DNA from: Megalonaias nervosa
Lineage: Eukaryota > Mollusca > Bivalvia > Unionida > Unionidae
Direction of reading: 5' to 3'
Length of the DNA stretch: 64,000 nt
NCBI GenBank assembly: GCA_016617855.1
Contig: JAECUM010093677.1
Location: forward strand, 1 to 64,000
Both the position numbers and the translations under genes were made by a program. The notes beneath the pieces are model-generated. The model ran no database searches. It saw only the letters and a list, made by a program, of their open reading frames with translations, and was not told where the DNA came from. This document shows positions 10,841 to 22,199 of the stretch, piece by piece; positions within the stretch are counted from its first letter, which is position 1; every line of letters starts with the position of its first letter.

Positions 10841-11122
10841 ATGCGAGAGATCATGGGTTCGAACCCCAGCTGAGTTATACCACAGAGTTATAAAAATGGT
10901 ACCAGCAGATACCTCATTTGGTGCTCAGCATTAAGAGGTTAGTGTTAAGACTGGCTGGCCTGATGTAAGGATCATGTCTCTGGGGGGGACATGATACCAC
11001 ATGTCTTCGGCATGATGCCGCAGTGCTAGATATCGCTATAAACTGCCACACTGCAGACATTTTAGCGATGTGACTGAAAAATTGTTTAAGCTAAATAGAA
11101 AATCCAAATCACACACACACAT
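10840..11122 (+). mobile_element. tRNA-derived SINE, family B, copy 3 (5'-truncated)
   Basis: It begins close to the B box GGTTCGAACCCC (10856-10867), the best-preserved B box of the family here, and runs through the shared core to AAATCACACACACACA. The A-box part is missing and replaced by the (CATA)n tract. Confidence 0.85.
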
Positions 11123-11124
11123 AC

Positions 11125-11648
11125 ACAGAAGCTTGTCAGCAAGATTGCATAAAAAATCATCCATATAGACAAATGAAATTCTAATGGCATATTTATATCC
11201 ATATGTAGATGTCTTGATTATATTTCAGGTCATTACCACAATTTTTTGGTCTTGATACATTTTTGACTGATATTTTTGACCTTGTTAGTATGATTAAGCA
11301 AAACCCAATTAAGGCAGGCAAATTAAATTTTATAGGCATATTTGTTTCCACAAGTAGATTACCTGGCTCTGTTTTCAGGCAGATAATAATTTTGTTTCTT
11401 TTCTTCAGATTTTTAAACTTTATGGATGATAGTCTTGTTAAGAAAAAATCCACATAAGGTAGACACCTTAAATACATGTTTTTATGCATATGCTATTATA
11501 ATAGCACGATTTGAATTTTCTCTGCATGTCTGCCATGGGGTCATACATATTTTACAACATAATTTAGTTGAGCTAAGGTTCTTCATTTGACTCAAAACTT
11601 GAGCAACTTCTATGGCTTACCATTGCAAATCTCCATGCTCTTTTTTAC
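11125..11648. other. intronic AT-rich stretch
   Basis: Intron 1 of the carrier. Overlapping frames at 11193-11489 (-) and 11263-11457 (+) have no recognisable content. No repeat identified. Confidence 0.55.
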
Positions 11649-11649
11649 A

Positions 11650-11866
11650 TACCATATTTACTCACTTATCAGCTTGGTCCAGCTGCAAACAGCATAAACT
11701 ATGATCTGTCCATTGCATAATGCACTGGCAGTTCAGGGTCTGGGTTGTTTGTTCATCAGATTACACCAAACAAAATGCATAGATCCAAATCTGCCAGCAC
11801 ATTATATCACATCTGGATTTATGAAGCTTACAGTTAGATCTGACCTGTAATAGAGTATGTATGGTA
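11650..11866. mobile_element. palindromic MITE, copy 1
   Basis: Begins TACCATATTTACTCACTTAT and ends in GTATGTATGGTA, its inverse. Inside are CTGCAAAC..GCATA, ATCTG..CATTGCATAATGCACTGGCAG and the reverse order. See the full family description under the copy at 56323. Confidence 0.75.
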
Positions 11867-11999
11867 CTGCTCCATCATTGACATACCCTGCATCAGTAGC
11901 ACCTGCAACTCTGGATAGTAACCCAAGGAAGCTAACCTAAATTGTACTGGTATGATGTGCCAACCTGCTAATCAGCAAGCTTCATTTATCTTTTATACT

Positions 12000-12235
12000 A
12001 CCTTGAAAATATGCTACACTTGGTCTGCTGATTGGCAGAAAAAAGGTTCAGGCTTCAAAATATGTTACACTAGTGTTTGGCAGACAATGGTTCAGGCCTC
12101 AAAATATGTTACACTAGTGTTTAGCAGATGAAAGGTTGGGCCTCAAAATATGATACACTAGTGATTGGCAGATTAAAGGTTCAGGCCTCAAAATATGTTA
12201 CACTAGTGGTTGGTAGACATAATGTTTGAGCCTAC
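12000..12235. repeat. approximately 54-bp tandem repeat
   Basis: Four to five units built on GGCCTCAAAATATGTTACAC, TAGTGTTTGGCAGA and AAAGGTTCA, most diverged at the left. Confidence 0.85.
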
Positions 12236-12384
12236 AAATTTTAAATCACCCGATTCATTGTTTTTTATTGAAATGAATTATCATCAAACGATTTTGATGG
12301 CCTGTACTGATTCTAACAAATGCTTGAGCCAACAAGATGCTGCTTTAAGTTTTTTAATGTAACTGCATTTATTATGTACCATTA

Positions 12385-12685
12385 GCTGTATTCAGTTGCA
12401 CCATTGACTGCATTTGGCTGCACCACTGGCTGTATTTGGCTGCACCATTGGCTGTATTTGGCTGCAACATTGACTGTATTCAGTTGCACCATTGGCTGTA
12501 TTCAGCTACAATATTGGCTGTATTCAGCTGCACCATTGACTGTATTTGGCTGCACCATTGGCTGTATTTGGCTGCACCATTGCTTGCATTCAGCTGCACC
12601 ACTGACTATTCAACTGCACCATTGGCTGTATTTCAACTACACCATTGACTGTATTCTGCTGCACCATTGGCTTTATTCAGCTGCA
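12385..12685. repeat. 22-bp minisatellite
   Basis: About thirteen units of the type ATTGGCTGTATTCAGCTGCACC. Each 22-bp unit shifts the reading frame by one, so the long open frames seen here (e.g. 12404-12748) cycle through three versions of the same translated unit and are not genes. Confidence 0.92.
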
Positions 12686-13035
12686 CCTGGTCCATTAGGT
12701 GTATTTGGCTGTACCATTGGCTTTATTCAGCTGCACCAGGTCCATTAGGTGTATTTGGCTGTACCATTGGCTTTATTCAGCTGCACCTGGTCCATTAGGT
12801 GTATTTGGCTGTACCATTGGCTTTATTCAGCTGCACCAGGTCCATTAGGTGTATTTGGCTGTACCATTGGCTTTATTCAGCTGCACCTGGTCCATTAGGT
12901 GTATTTGGCTGTACCATTGGCTTTATTCAGCTGCACCAGGTCCATTAGGTGTATTTGGCTGTACCATTGGCTTTATTCAGCTGCACCTGGTCCATTAGGT
13001 GTATTTGGCTGTACCATTGGCTTTATTCAGCTGCA
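12685..13035. repeat. 50-bp higher-order tandem repeat (100-bp dimer)
   Basis: Seven nearly identical 50-bp units, each made of two of the 22-bp units plus a 'GGTCCATTAGGTG' insertion. Successive units alternate between CACCTGGTCC and CACCAGGTCC, so the true period is 100 bp. The array then reverts to simple 22-bp units up to about 13075. Confidence 0.92.
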
Positions 13036-13079
13036 CCATTGGCTATTCAACTGCACCATTGGCTGTATTTCAACTACAA

Positions 13080-14545
13080 CTTTGTTAAAATATATCAGAG
13101 GCAAACATGAGGAAGAATATAATGTGCTTAATTGATCTATTGCCACTTGTCAGGCACGCTGATTGATTAACCAATCAGCGAGTGTAAATTAGACACACTT
13201 CCAGGCATCACTTACATCTGTCATTTTACTCTGACACATGCTGCTTGTGGTGATAATGAATTATTCTGATAAATATTTACAAATTTTGCAATAGTTTGTT
13301 GATTTCTCGATCGATAACAATGAAAAAAAATCAACAGAAACTTTGTGATTCTTACAGTCGGTATCCAAATTGTCTAACTGGAAGAATTAGATTTCCTGTA
13401 ACTTAGATGAAACTTGGATTGTTAAAGACTTGTAGTCACGTGTATTGATCAGCTGAATGTAGACACAAGTGATGACAGTTACCATATGTTTGTTTGTATA
13501 AAAGTATGTGGAGAAGCATGTCCTATCGATATCTTGAAGGCAAAAAAAGAAATAGAAATTGACAAATATATGTATAAATAAATGTGTCTAGATTATGGGG
13601 GGAGAACCCCCTAACTTTTGGGATTTGCACTGTATTTTTTTCTTCTATGGGACACACTGAACTTCTAAACAGTAATTATTTATGATTTTGTTATATATTT
13701 TTAATTCATTTACATCTAAGGCAGCATAAACTTAAGTCAGATAAAATTATTGAGGCTAACATCACAGACTAAATACATTAGCATTATTTGGAGCAAATTT
13801 CCTTTTACTTGAATATGTTCTCAAGCATCTTTAAAACTGATTTTTATTACTTACTAAATGAAACTTCTACATTATTACTATACAAACTTAAAATACAAAT
13901 ATAAATATTTTCTACAGCAATATCATTTATGCAACATGGTAATTTTACATTTTTAAGAATATTACAAATCACTCTTAATAAACATATCACTTAAACTGAA
14001 ACATATTTCTTTGCCAAATGCTGCATGTTTGTCAGAGGTTAACAGGTCATCATGTCATGTGATTTTGGCAGGCGGAGCAGTCTATCATCTCACATGTGGT
14101 CAGTTACTTTTCTTTGTTCTCTAGAGTTCTGGACATCAAAGTACTGATAACCACTCTTGTGGAGTTGAGATACATGTACAATTAATTGTACTTTGAAATG
14201 GAAATGTGTACTATACTCCAGAGTACATTTTGGAGTACAACCTAAATGTAGGCAGTTCAACTTTTGGAGCATTTCTGCCAACATATTAAGTTAATAATTA
14301 AAGCAGATTAAAATTTACCAAACTAATCTTAGATAAAAATGTACCAAAGTAATCTTATATAACATGAAAAATTTTAGCAGATATGATTTTCTTTCCTTGA
14401 GTGACTTTAATTTTTGAAGACAGAAAGACAAATATTTCCATGATCTACAGGAAAATACCAGGAATGTTGAATCCTATATTTCTGTTGGAAGCATGCATTC
14501 ATATAGCGTGGATCCAGGATGACTTATGTGATAAATATGATGACC
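13080..14545. other. intronic AT-rich stretch
   Basis: Part of intron 1. A small hairpin (GGGGGGAGAACCCCC near 13598) is visible. No supported gene; the short open frame on the - strand at 14090-14284 has no recognisable content. Confidence 0.55.
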
Positions 14546-14551
14546 AAATGC

Positions 14552-14670
14552 ACCTCACTGACATTATATCAGTTGAGTTGACTAGACTGGTTGCTCACTG
14601 ACATTATAGCAGCTGAGTTGACCGGACCGGTACTCATTGACAGTATAGCAACTGAGTTGACCAGTCTGGT
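14552..14670. repeat. approximately 41-bp tandem repeat, 3 units
   Basis: Three units of 'CTCACTGACATTATAGCAGC' followed by 'TGAGTTGACCGGACCGGTA', with substitutions. Confidence 0.85.
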
Positions 14671-14674
14671 AATC

Positions 14675-16170
14675 TCTTCTTTGTCATTAATGTCAATTTA
14701 TCTTACTGGCAAACTGCAGTATGCGAGTCACTGTTTTTTAACAGCCCACTTCATTCAGTATCAGATCAGAAGTTATCATTTTAATTTATGTGTTTTGAAA
14801 TACCTCTGCTTATCTAGGAAACATTCTTTTATATTAATTTGATGATGCCCTTCACAATCATCCATTCAGTGCATCTGATTTTTTAAACTATTTTTCCTCA
14901 GTGAAAATTATAAGATTATAGCTAAATTAGTTTCAGTCTAAAATAAAAACAGTCTGACCTTAAATAAAAATATACACTCAGTTTCTATCCTTAAAATCCA
15001 TTGGATGGCAGAATATAGGATTAATTAGACACAGTCTTGCTGTTGTCATTAGTTCATTTGGGGATTTGAAGGTGTTGCATGTGCCATTCAATTTCATCTT
15101 AGCACTCATTTGAGACTGGATGGTACTGTTGTTTAAACTTCACAGCTGGATTCTCTTAGTGAATCCTGGTCAGAACCAAGTAGTTCCTGATGGTCATAAA
15201 GTTAGCATTGTCAGATCTGTGTCCGATGCATTTCAACCATTAGATATGCATGTCTGTATAGAACAATGAATATATGTCACATTTGGGACTGACCATTTCA
15301 GTCGGTGAAGAGGGGGTGGGGGATGTAATATTTTCAAGTTTGAAGGGGGCTTTTGCAGTACATACACAGTAATAATAAACACCTCTCTCCAGTATGATGT
15401 TAATACATTATCAATACTGTACAAATCCACTGTGCAATCATGAGTGTGTGCTTATCATTGTATTTCAATGAATTTATTTAATGGCTAAATCATCCTGAAA
15501 GGCATGTGTCAATTAATAGATGGTATTTTAAGAAGAGTAAAATAATGAATAATAATAAAGAGAACTAATCTGAATGTTCAGTTCAGCATATCAAATAGGT
15601 TTTGGTTTGTCCTAATGTTACATACAGGTGGTGCTGCTATTTTGTATGTTGTACTCTCCAGAATGACTTGTGTCAATATGTTGAAGGCATTATATGCAAG
15701 GAATTAGTTGCTTCCCATTGCTGAAGTGCTTAATTAAGTAAAACTCTATCAACCAGGATTTCTGAAATTTAGTTTTGCTGGACTTTGCTGATAGCTTCTT
15801 GCTTCTTGGATTACAGGAAATGAATTCAGACATTTTGTCTTCAAACATGAATCATGCTTAAACACTAAATTCCAAGGACTGAAATAATAGTACTTTTCAT
15901 TTTATGTTTGGAGTAAAATTTGACTTAAATATTGCTGCTGTCCACAAACTTGACAATAGTCTTAGATACAGGTGGCTTCATCATTCTTATTGAAGGTGAT
16001 GATTTGTAATAACTTTTGTTCTTCAACATGCCTCTCATTAATTTACCTATAGCTCAAAATGAATTGGGTTGTTCCACTTTGTCAACTTTACCTATGTAAA
16101 TTAGAGCAATGGACTCACCAGCAGGAGTCATCAAGTGACTTAGCATATCACCCTAGCTATTGGCAGCCAG
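14675..16170. other. intronic AT-rich stretch
   Basis: Part of intron 1. No coding frame, SINE or tandem array could be supported. Confidence 0.5.
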
Positions 16171-16174
16171 TATA

Positions 16175-16327
16175 GAATCTATGTTGGGGTTAGGGACCAA
16201 GACAAGGAAATCCCAGTCAAAGGGTTACATTATTTGTCTCCCCACGAGGCTTGCCTTATGGGGAGACATATAATGTAACCCCGCGGCTGGGATTTCCTTG
16301 TCTTGGTCCAAACCCCAACGTAGATTC
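16175..16327. mobile_element. 153-bp foldback (near-perfect hairpin)
   Basis: The left arm starts GAATCTATGTTGGGGTT and continues through GACCAAGACAAGGAAATCCC and GGGTTACATTAT.TGTCTCCCC. The right arm is its reverse complement with only a few mismatches. Arms of about 70 bp meet around AGGCTTGCCT. Flanks beyond GAATC no longer pair. This is a MITE-like or cruciform-forming element, locally rich in G+C. Confidence 0.85.
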
Positions 16328-16329
16328 TT

Positions 16330-17220
16330 TTTCTCACCCAATATTTTCCTTTAAAGTAAAAAAAGAACTCCTCATTTGTGCAATATAGTTCACGCACAAA
16401 TGTTTACGTGCGGTGCATTAATACAAATATGTTAATGAGGACTGGCGTGACCGTGTCATCTGAAGTACACAGTTTTTATGCGTGAGCCAAAAAAATAACA
16501 ACATAAAATGTTGCATAGTATTGAGGTATTATCACATTTAATATATGGATGTTATATGAAATTAGCAATAAATAGTTAATATTTATTACAAGAAAATGTT
16601 TCATTGTCATCAGTTCCAATTTAGAAAATTATATTGTAAATAATGAAACGATACTGGGTACTCAGCTCTACTGTAGCTATACTTAGTACAAGCTGTAACG
16701 AAGAGTAACATGTTGCATTAGATTATTCATGGGTAATTAGAGATCTGTTTCACTATTGTATATAACTCTCCTTTTCTTTGGAGAAGGTGAAACTGTTTGT
16801 GACATACTGGTGTTTTCCTTAATATTGATTGTAAAATTACCCCTGTGTATAAAAGACCCTCCAAATATGGACCCTAGCGGATAACCATGTGCAAAACTTT
16901 CAAGTTCATGGATTCTTTGAAAATTTATTTTTCTGTCATGGAAATATGGCAAGTGCTACAGTGAAGTTTGCTTATGGACTAATGTGTTGATGGATAAATG
17001 ATTCCTTCAGGCTGGTAAGTGCATTATTTGTCATTAAAATATTGTAGGTATATTTTTGATTCAACTGGGGTACAATGGAGATGCTTAACAAAATTAGAAT
17101 AAAGCATGTTTATCATAACACATTTCTGGCTGTTAATAAGTTTTCTGTAGTTGTTAAGAGAATTGGGAGGCTATGAAGTGTATAGGTCTATAGTCTATGT
17201 GCATAGATCAGTGTTTTCTG
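16330..17220. other. intronic non-coding stretch
   Basis: Part of intron 1. The - strand frame 16737-16952 (71 codons) has no recognisable motif. Confidence 0.5.
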
Positions 17221-17223
17221 TCA

Positions 17224-17443
17224 TAGTTCATTTCACACAGCATTGAGAATTTTATCCTATCTGTAGCACAGTCAATTTCAGGTCAGCGTCATTAAATGTA
17301 GCTAACAGTATATAATTTGTTTCACATGAAGTATTTAAAACTAGTTAGGTAGCTTTAGCTACATTTAATGATGCTGACCTGAAAATGTACTGAGCTAGGC
17401 CTGCATATAGGATAAAATTGACCATGCTATGTGGAACGAACTA
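17224..17443. mobile_element. 220-bp foldback element
   Basis: The left arm (TAGTTCATTTCACACAGCAT, then AATTTTATCCTAT, CAATTTCAGGTCAGCGTCAT, TAAATGTAGCTAA) is mirrored by the right arm ending at 17443. Arms are about 85 bp with several mismatches; the spacer is about 50 bp. No coding capacity. Confidence 0.8.
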
Positions 17444-17444
17444 G

Positions 17445-18885
17445 CATAATACCAAAAAGCTTGACATCGTGTGCGTGTCTTTGTCTCTCTCTAAACGTTT
17501 TTGTATGGTGTGTTTTCAAAGATTGATTGACCTTAAGTTACTATGTTTTTGTTATATATTTTTGTTGTTGTTGTTTGATTTTAGAACAACTATGTCAGGC
17601 ACAGCAGAAGACAAAAAGGGTTTCTTTTTTTAAAAGTAGTTCTGAGCACGTGGACACCTTGACTGAGACGACTGGTCTGAGATGACTAGACTGAGATAGG
17701 AAAAGTAAGGTTAGCAAAACAGCTAGATTTCTCTGTCGCATGGGAGAGAAATTAAGTAATAGGCGAAATGGTGGTCGTTTACACCAGACCACCTTGCCTT
17801 TTAATCACTTCCATGACACTTAGCTGTATAAACTGACCCAAGGATAGTTTTACATGAGCAGGATTGTTTACTGTTTACATTTGCTTCATGTTATTGGTAT
17901 ATATTGAGGTGGGTTTTATTTAAAATTGCTGAAAATCATGTTTTTTGAAACACAATCATATCAGGGGGTTGTGGGGGTTGAACAAAAAATGAATTTTTTT
18001 TCAATAATAATTTTGTATGCATGGGAGATTTCAGTGAGTGACAAGGAACAGGAGACACCCCTCTTCATGGGAGAAAAGCCATCCTGTCTGGGAAGTTCAC
18101 ATGTTGGGCAATTATTAAAATTGTACAGGAATTTGTTGTTTTTGTTCATAAATCAGAAACAAAGTCACAACCTCGTCATTTTACATGCAATCACTCCGAG
18201 AGTCTATAGTCCTACAATACACCTAGGTACAAAGCAGGGCTGCAGTGTTTACATGCCAGAATGGCTAAGTTAGTTTACTGCCTGTAAAAGCTTCCAAGAT
18301 CAATTACCATGGAAATGAACATACATGTAGATATCAGTGACTCTGGAACAACCAGTTCCAAACATTTACACATTTCTGCTCAAGAAGACTACTATATTTA
18401 ATCAGAATTTTTTGTGAATGGAGTATTGCTTGGGAAAAGTTGAAGTTTATGAGAATTGTTTGTACCACACAATACACAACATTGCACTTTTGGTTGATTT
18501 ACTGGCCTTGTTGATAAAATATCTTTAAATTACATTACATTTCTTTAAATTACATTATTTAACTTTAAAAACATTTTTTTATAAAACCTGTGAAGATTAA
18601 CATTTTAATTTTAAAGAAACACTGTTTCAGGTTTGGAAACTATTGTAGTTTCTTAGTCATAGTAGGTCCTTTGTAAGCTTCCTGTGTGCTTGTCCACACA
18701 ATACATTCAGCAGCCTTATCAGTTTTTTTATGTACAAATATGTGACAGTATAAAACAATATCATTGCAATCCTTGCAACATTTTTACCTAAATTGTCAGA
18801 TATTTTTAGCAAAGACATCTCTTACAAACTGATTTCTGTCAGAATAAGAGGTAAAGATACATAGCAAATGAAACAATCGCAAGTT
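17445..18885. other. intronic AT-rich stretch
   Basis: Part of intron 1. The frames at 17595-17792 (-) and 17926-18273 (+) are unrecognised and overlap others on the opposite strand. No repeats supported. Confidence 0.5.
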
Positions 18886-18890
18886 GAGCA

Positions 18891-19594
18891 AAGTATGGCA
18901 TGTATATTGTCGAGGGTTAATATATTGTCAGGGGTATACATATGCATAGCTAGGTATGGCATGTATATTGTCGAGGGTTAATATATTGTCAGGGGTATAC
19001 GTATGCATAGCTAGGTATGGCATGTATATTGTCGAGGGTTAATATATTGTCAAGGGTATACGTATGCATAGCTAGGTATGGCATGTATATTGTCGAGGGT
19101 TAATATAAATAGCTACATATGGCAGGCACATTGTCAAGGGTATACATATGCATAGCTAGGTATGGCATGTACATTGTCAAGGGTTAATATATTGTCAAGG
19201 GTATACGTATGCATAGCTAGGTATGGCATGTATATTGTCGAGGGTTAATATATTGTCAAGGGTATACGTATGCATAGCTAGGTATGGCATGTATATTGTC
19301 GAGGGTTAATATAAATAGCTACATATGGCAGGCACATTGTCAAGGGTATACATATGCATAGCTAGGTATGGCATGTACATTGTCAAGGGTTAATTAAATA
19401 GCTACATATGGCATATACATTGTCAAGGGTTTACATATACATAGATATGTATGACATCGTACATTGGCAAGGGTATACATAATAAAAAGCTATGTATGGC
19501 ATGTACATTGTCAAGGGTTTACATATAAATAGCTACATATGACATTTATTATATTGTCAAGGGTATACATATACATAGCTTGGTATGGCATGTA

Positions 19595-19658
<64 letters not shown>

Positions 19659-19820
19659 CTATGTATGGCATGTACATTGTCAAGGGTAAACATATACATA
19701 ACTAGGTATGGCATGTTCGTTGTCAAGGGTAGACATTTAAATAGCTAGATATGACATACACATTGTCATAGGTTTGCATATAAATAGCTAGATATGATGT
19801 GCACATTGTCAGTGATTAAT
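18891..19820. repeat. 61-bp tandem array with internal (AT)n
   Basis: Units contain AGGTATGGCATGTATATTGT, CGAGGGTTAATATATTGTCA and GGGTATACGTATGCATAGCT. The left part is regular and the right part decays into shorter half units. An (AT)n tract of about 57 bp (19600-19656) has expanded within one unit. The array ends about 200 bp before carrier exon 2. Confidence 0.92.
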
Positions 19821-20017
19821 TCATTACAGGCTGTGCAGTATGCATTGACTTTATAAAAGAGTACTACAATAACAGCAGAAATACAATGAAGAGAAAATCT
19901 GGGAAAATGTTATCTTGCCATTGACCATTAAAGTTTCAGTGTTTTCATAGTGAAAACAGTGAAATAGACTGTCATTCTCTTGTGTAAGCATTAAAAGCAT
20001 ATTCTTTCCATTGTTAG

Positions 20018-20236
20018 GTGAAGACACATCTCCAAGCCAGATCTGCCCAGTCTATTGCAGTAGGGACACAGCATGACCATGACTCCATGTTAAAAGGATT
20101 TCGTTGTGTCTATTCAACCGGGGGCTTTTTGGGATTATGGCGAGGTGTCAGTGCCGCTATCCTTCGTGTAACGGTGGGCTCAGCATCACAATTGTCCACT
20201 TTCAGCACGTCCAAAGCGTATATTGTACATTTACAG
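20018..20236 (+). CDS. SLC25A35: SLC25A34/A35-type mitochondrial carrier, coding exon 2
   Basis: This exon encodes residues 132-204. The acceptor is TTGTTAG at 20011-20017 and the donor is CAG/GTATAT after 20236; both junctions are phase 0. It begins VKTHLQA, which completes the second signature (PFYMVK across the junction, where Tyr replaces the usual acidic residue, as in the A34/A35 subfamily). It continues through a matrix-helix and loop segment with GGFLGLWRG and ends TFSTSKAYIVHLQ. Joined to exon 3 there is no gap against the known family length. The frame runs on past the donor to 20296, but those residues are intronic. Confidence 0.94.
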
Positions 20237-20329
20237 GTATATATTGAATCTATTATTGACATTATCATCCTCTCAACAAAACAGTTGGTTTTTTAAAAAT
20301 TTTTTTTAAATGGCGAAGTTGGTCCTAAA

Positions 20330-21325
20330 TCATAATGGGGCTGCTCAGACATCCAGTATGCTGCTGCACTGGCCATCTTGAAAGTCTTTGTCTCTACATC
20401 TCCCAAATTTTGTGGTCATATCTCAAAGATTTTTTATGATGTTCACTTGGTGTTAAATCTTTTCAGCAAGTAGAACACCAGTCTCATTGACAAAATTCTT
20501 TTAGCATTAATAATCAAAAATCATGAGGTCAACAAAAAAAATTTGATGGGCATGTTTTTATTCATATATGATTAATCTGCTGAGCATTGTATGCTAGTAG
20601 TGTAATCATTAGATGTGTGTACATTGTTTTAACTTTTTTTGATTGAGACTTCCTGTTCTGCATTGTGATTAGAGGGTGAGGTGTGCATTTTCACAAACAC
20701 AAATCTAGTTGGCTCTACTAATGTTAGATCAGAAGAGCTTATAGGATGACTTGTTGACCGTTCCCTCGGTCCTTTCATCTGCTAGCACAAGTTTATTATC
20801 ACTCCACATCAGCTACTTGGAGGTATGATATGGAAATTTATAGACACTGTCATTCAAATATCTAGTTGTTTCTAAATGAACATGGTCCATACATACATTC
20901 AATATAGCTGACACAGTGACCATCTTGAAACTCTTGTTATCATCATTCATCAAGGACAGAAGGTCATATCTACACGTAATTTTCATCAGAAGACTTCACC
21001 CTAACTGAAAATGGTGCTGATCTGACCTCATATATAGTAGCCATTATGATCATCTTGAAAATTTCATCATCACTCCTCCACCTGGTTTGGTGGTCATACT
21101 GACATGGGATTTTCAACAAAGGACATCATATAGTATCAAGCGGACCAAAGTGAATAAGTTGCCGAGTGACATACAATATGGCCATCATGGCAGCCATCTT
21201 AAAAGTCTTGTCATCATGACACCTCCTAAATGGGAAGTCATAGTGACATGATGTTTTGTCATAGTGACATGATGTTTTCACCAGCAGATCCAGGTTAGTA
21301 GCGAAAATAAATGTATGTATTTCCA
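20330..21325. repeat. diverged repeat units of about 150 bp
   Basis: Blocks such as 'GCCATCTTGAAAGTCTTGTC', 'CCTAAATGG.AAGTCATA.TGACATG', 'TTTTCA.CA..AGA' and 'CCAAA.TGAAAATGGTGC' recur several times in order. The same series is seen at 35590-35960. It is an old degenerate satellite or dispersed repeat in intron 2, with no coding content. Confidence 0.6.
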
Positions 21326-21326
21326 C

Positions 21327-21470
21327 AGGAGTCTGGTGTTTTATCAATAAAATACAATGATAACTTGAAATAACCATATCTGTACTATGAATATTTATAT
21401 AGTACAGATTTGTTTAATTTGCATGGTTACAAATTTTCATGTTATTTTATTGATAAAATGTCAGACTCCT
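21327..21470. mobile_element. 144-bp foldback element
   Basis: The ends are AGGAGTCTG.TGTTTTATCA and its inverse, with inner TATCAATAAAATA on both sides and a short spacer. It resembles a MITE; no duplication could be fixed at its edges. Confidence 0.75.
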
Positions 21471-21474
21471 ATGA

Positions 21475-22195
21475 TTTTTCACACAGTGTCCTGTGATTAT
21501 GGCATGTAATGTAGATTACACCTTTTGTGCTCAGATTTTGCTTATTTAAGTTTAATTAGCAATACATGTAGTATGATTATACCTCTTTTGGAGTTGCCAT
21601 GCAGCTGTAGTTGTCTGTCTTTAGCATTCATGCATACATTCTCTCTCTCATTTTCTCTCTCTACTTTAGTGTGAAATTGAACCTGCAGTTTATTTTTAAA
21701 AAGTGTTACCATTAATCTTTGGCTCTTTGCTAACAATATTTTTTGTAACAGAAGTGTTTGAAATAGACATGCTAATGAAGATGACCCCAGTATGATACCA
21801 TGACAATGAGACTATCACTTTTCTTTTCCATGGACTTCATGCACTTCTACATGTGTCTCATGGGTGTTGTATTTGTGATTTCATCCCTAGTCCTTGCATA
21901 ATCTTTGGGTATCTGTCTCCCATTTTGTTGGATTTAGGGCTTTGAGTACCTTGCTAGCAAAGCAGTATATTTTTGTTTTTCACCCCTCTATTAATAACTG
22001 GTAGTAGGATAAGTATTACCTATCTAGGTTTTGTTATGGTTCATTATGTTATTGCACATTTCCTTTCAGTATTCATAATGCCTCAAGGTGTTGGTAAGTG
22101 TGGTCATAAAAGACTTTGTGGGATAAAGTCCGTCTGTTTACTTTTTAAAGCATGTGTATGTATGGACTATTGACCTATTCATTGTCTTTGGCCTG
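21475..22195. other. intronic non-coding stretch
   Basis: Part of intron 2. It contains a CT-rich tract near 21650. No gene supported. Confidence 0.5.
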
Positions 22196-22199
22196 CAGA

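Noticed and set aside
10645..10934. Overlapping frames rich in Ile, His and Tyr
   Set aside because: They are (CATA)n microsatellite and SINE sequence.
12404..12748. 114-codon repetitive frame rich in Cys, Trp and His
   Set aside because: It is the 22-bp minisatellite read through all three phases.
19511..19726. 71-codon frame with an Ile-Tyr run
   Set aside because: It is the (AT)n expansion inside the 61-bp array.
20237..20296. Extension of the carrier frame past exon 2
   Set aside because: It lies beyond a good GTATAT donor, and the added residues do not fit the family, while the join to 34413 is gap-free.
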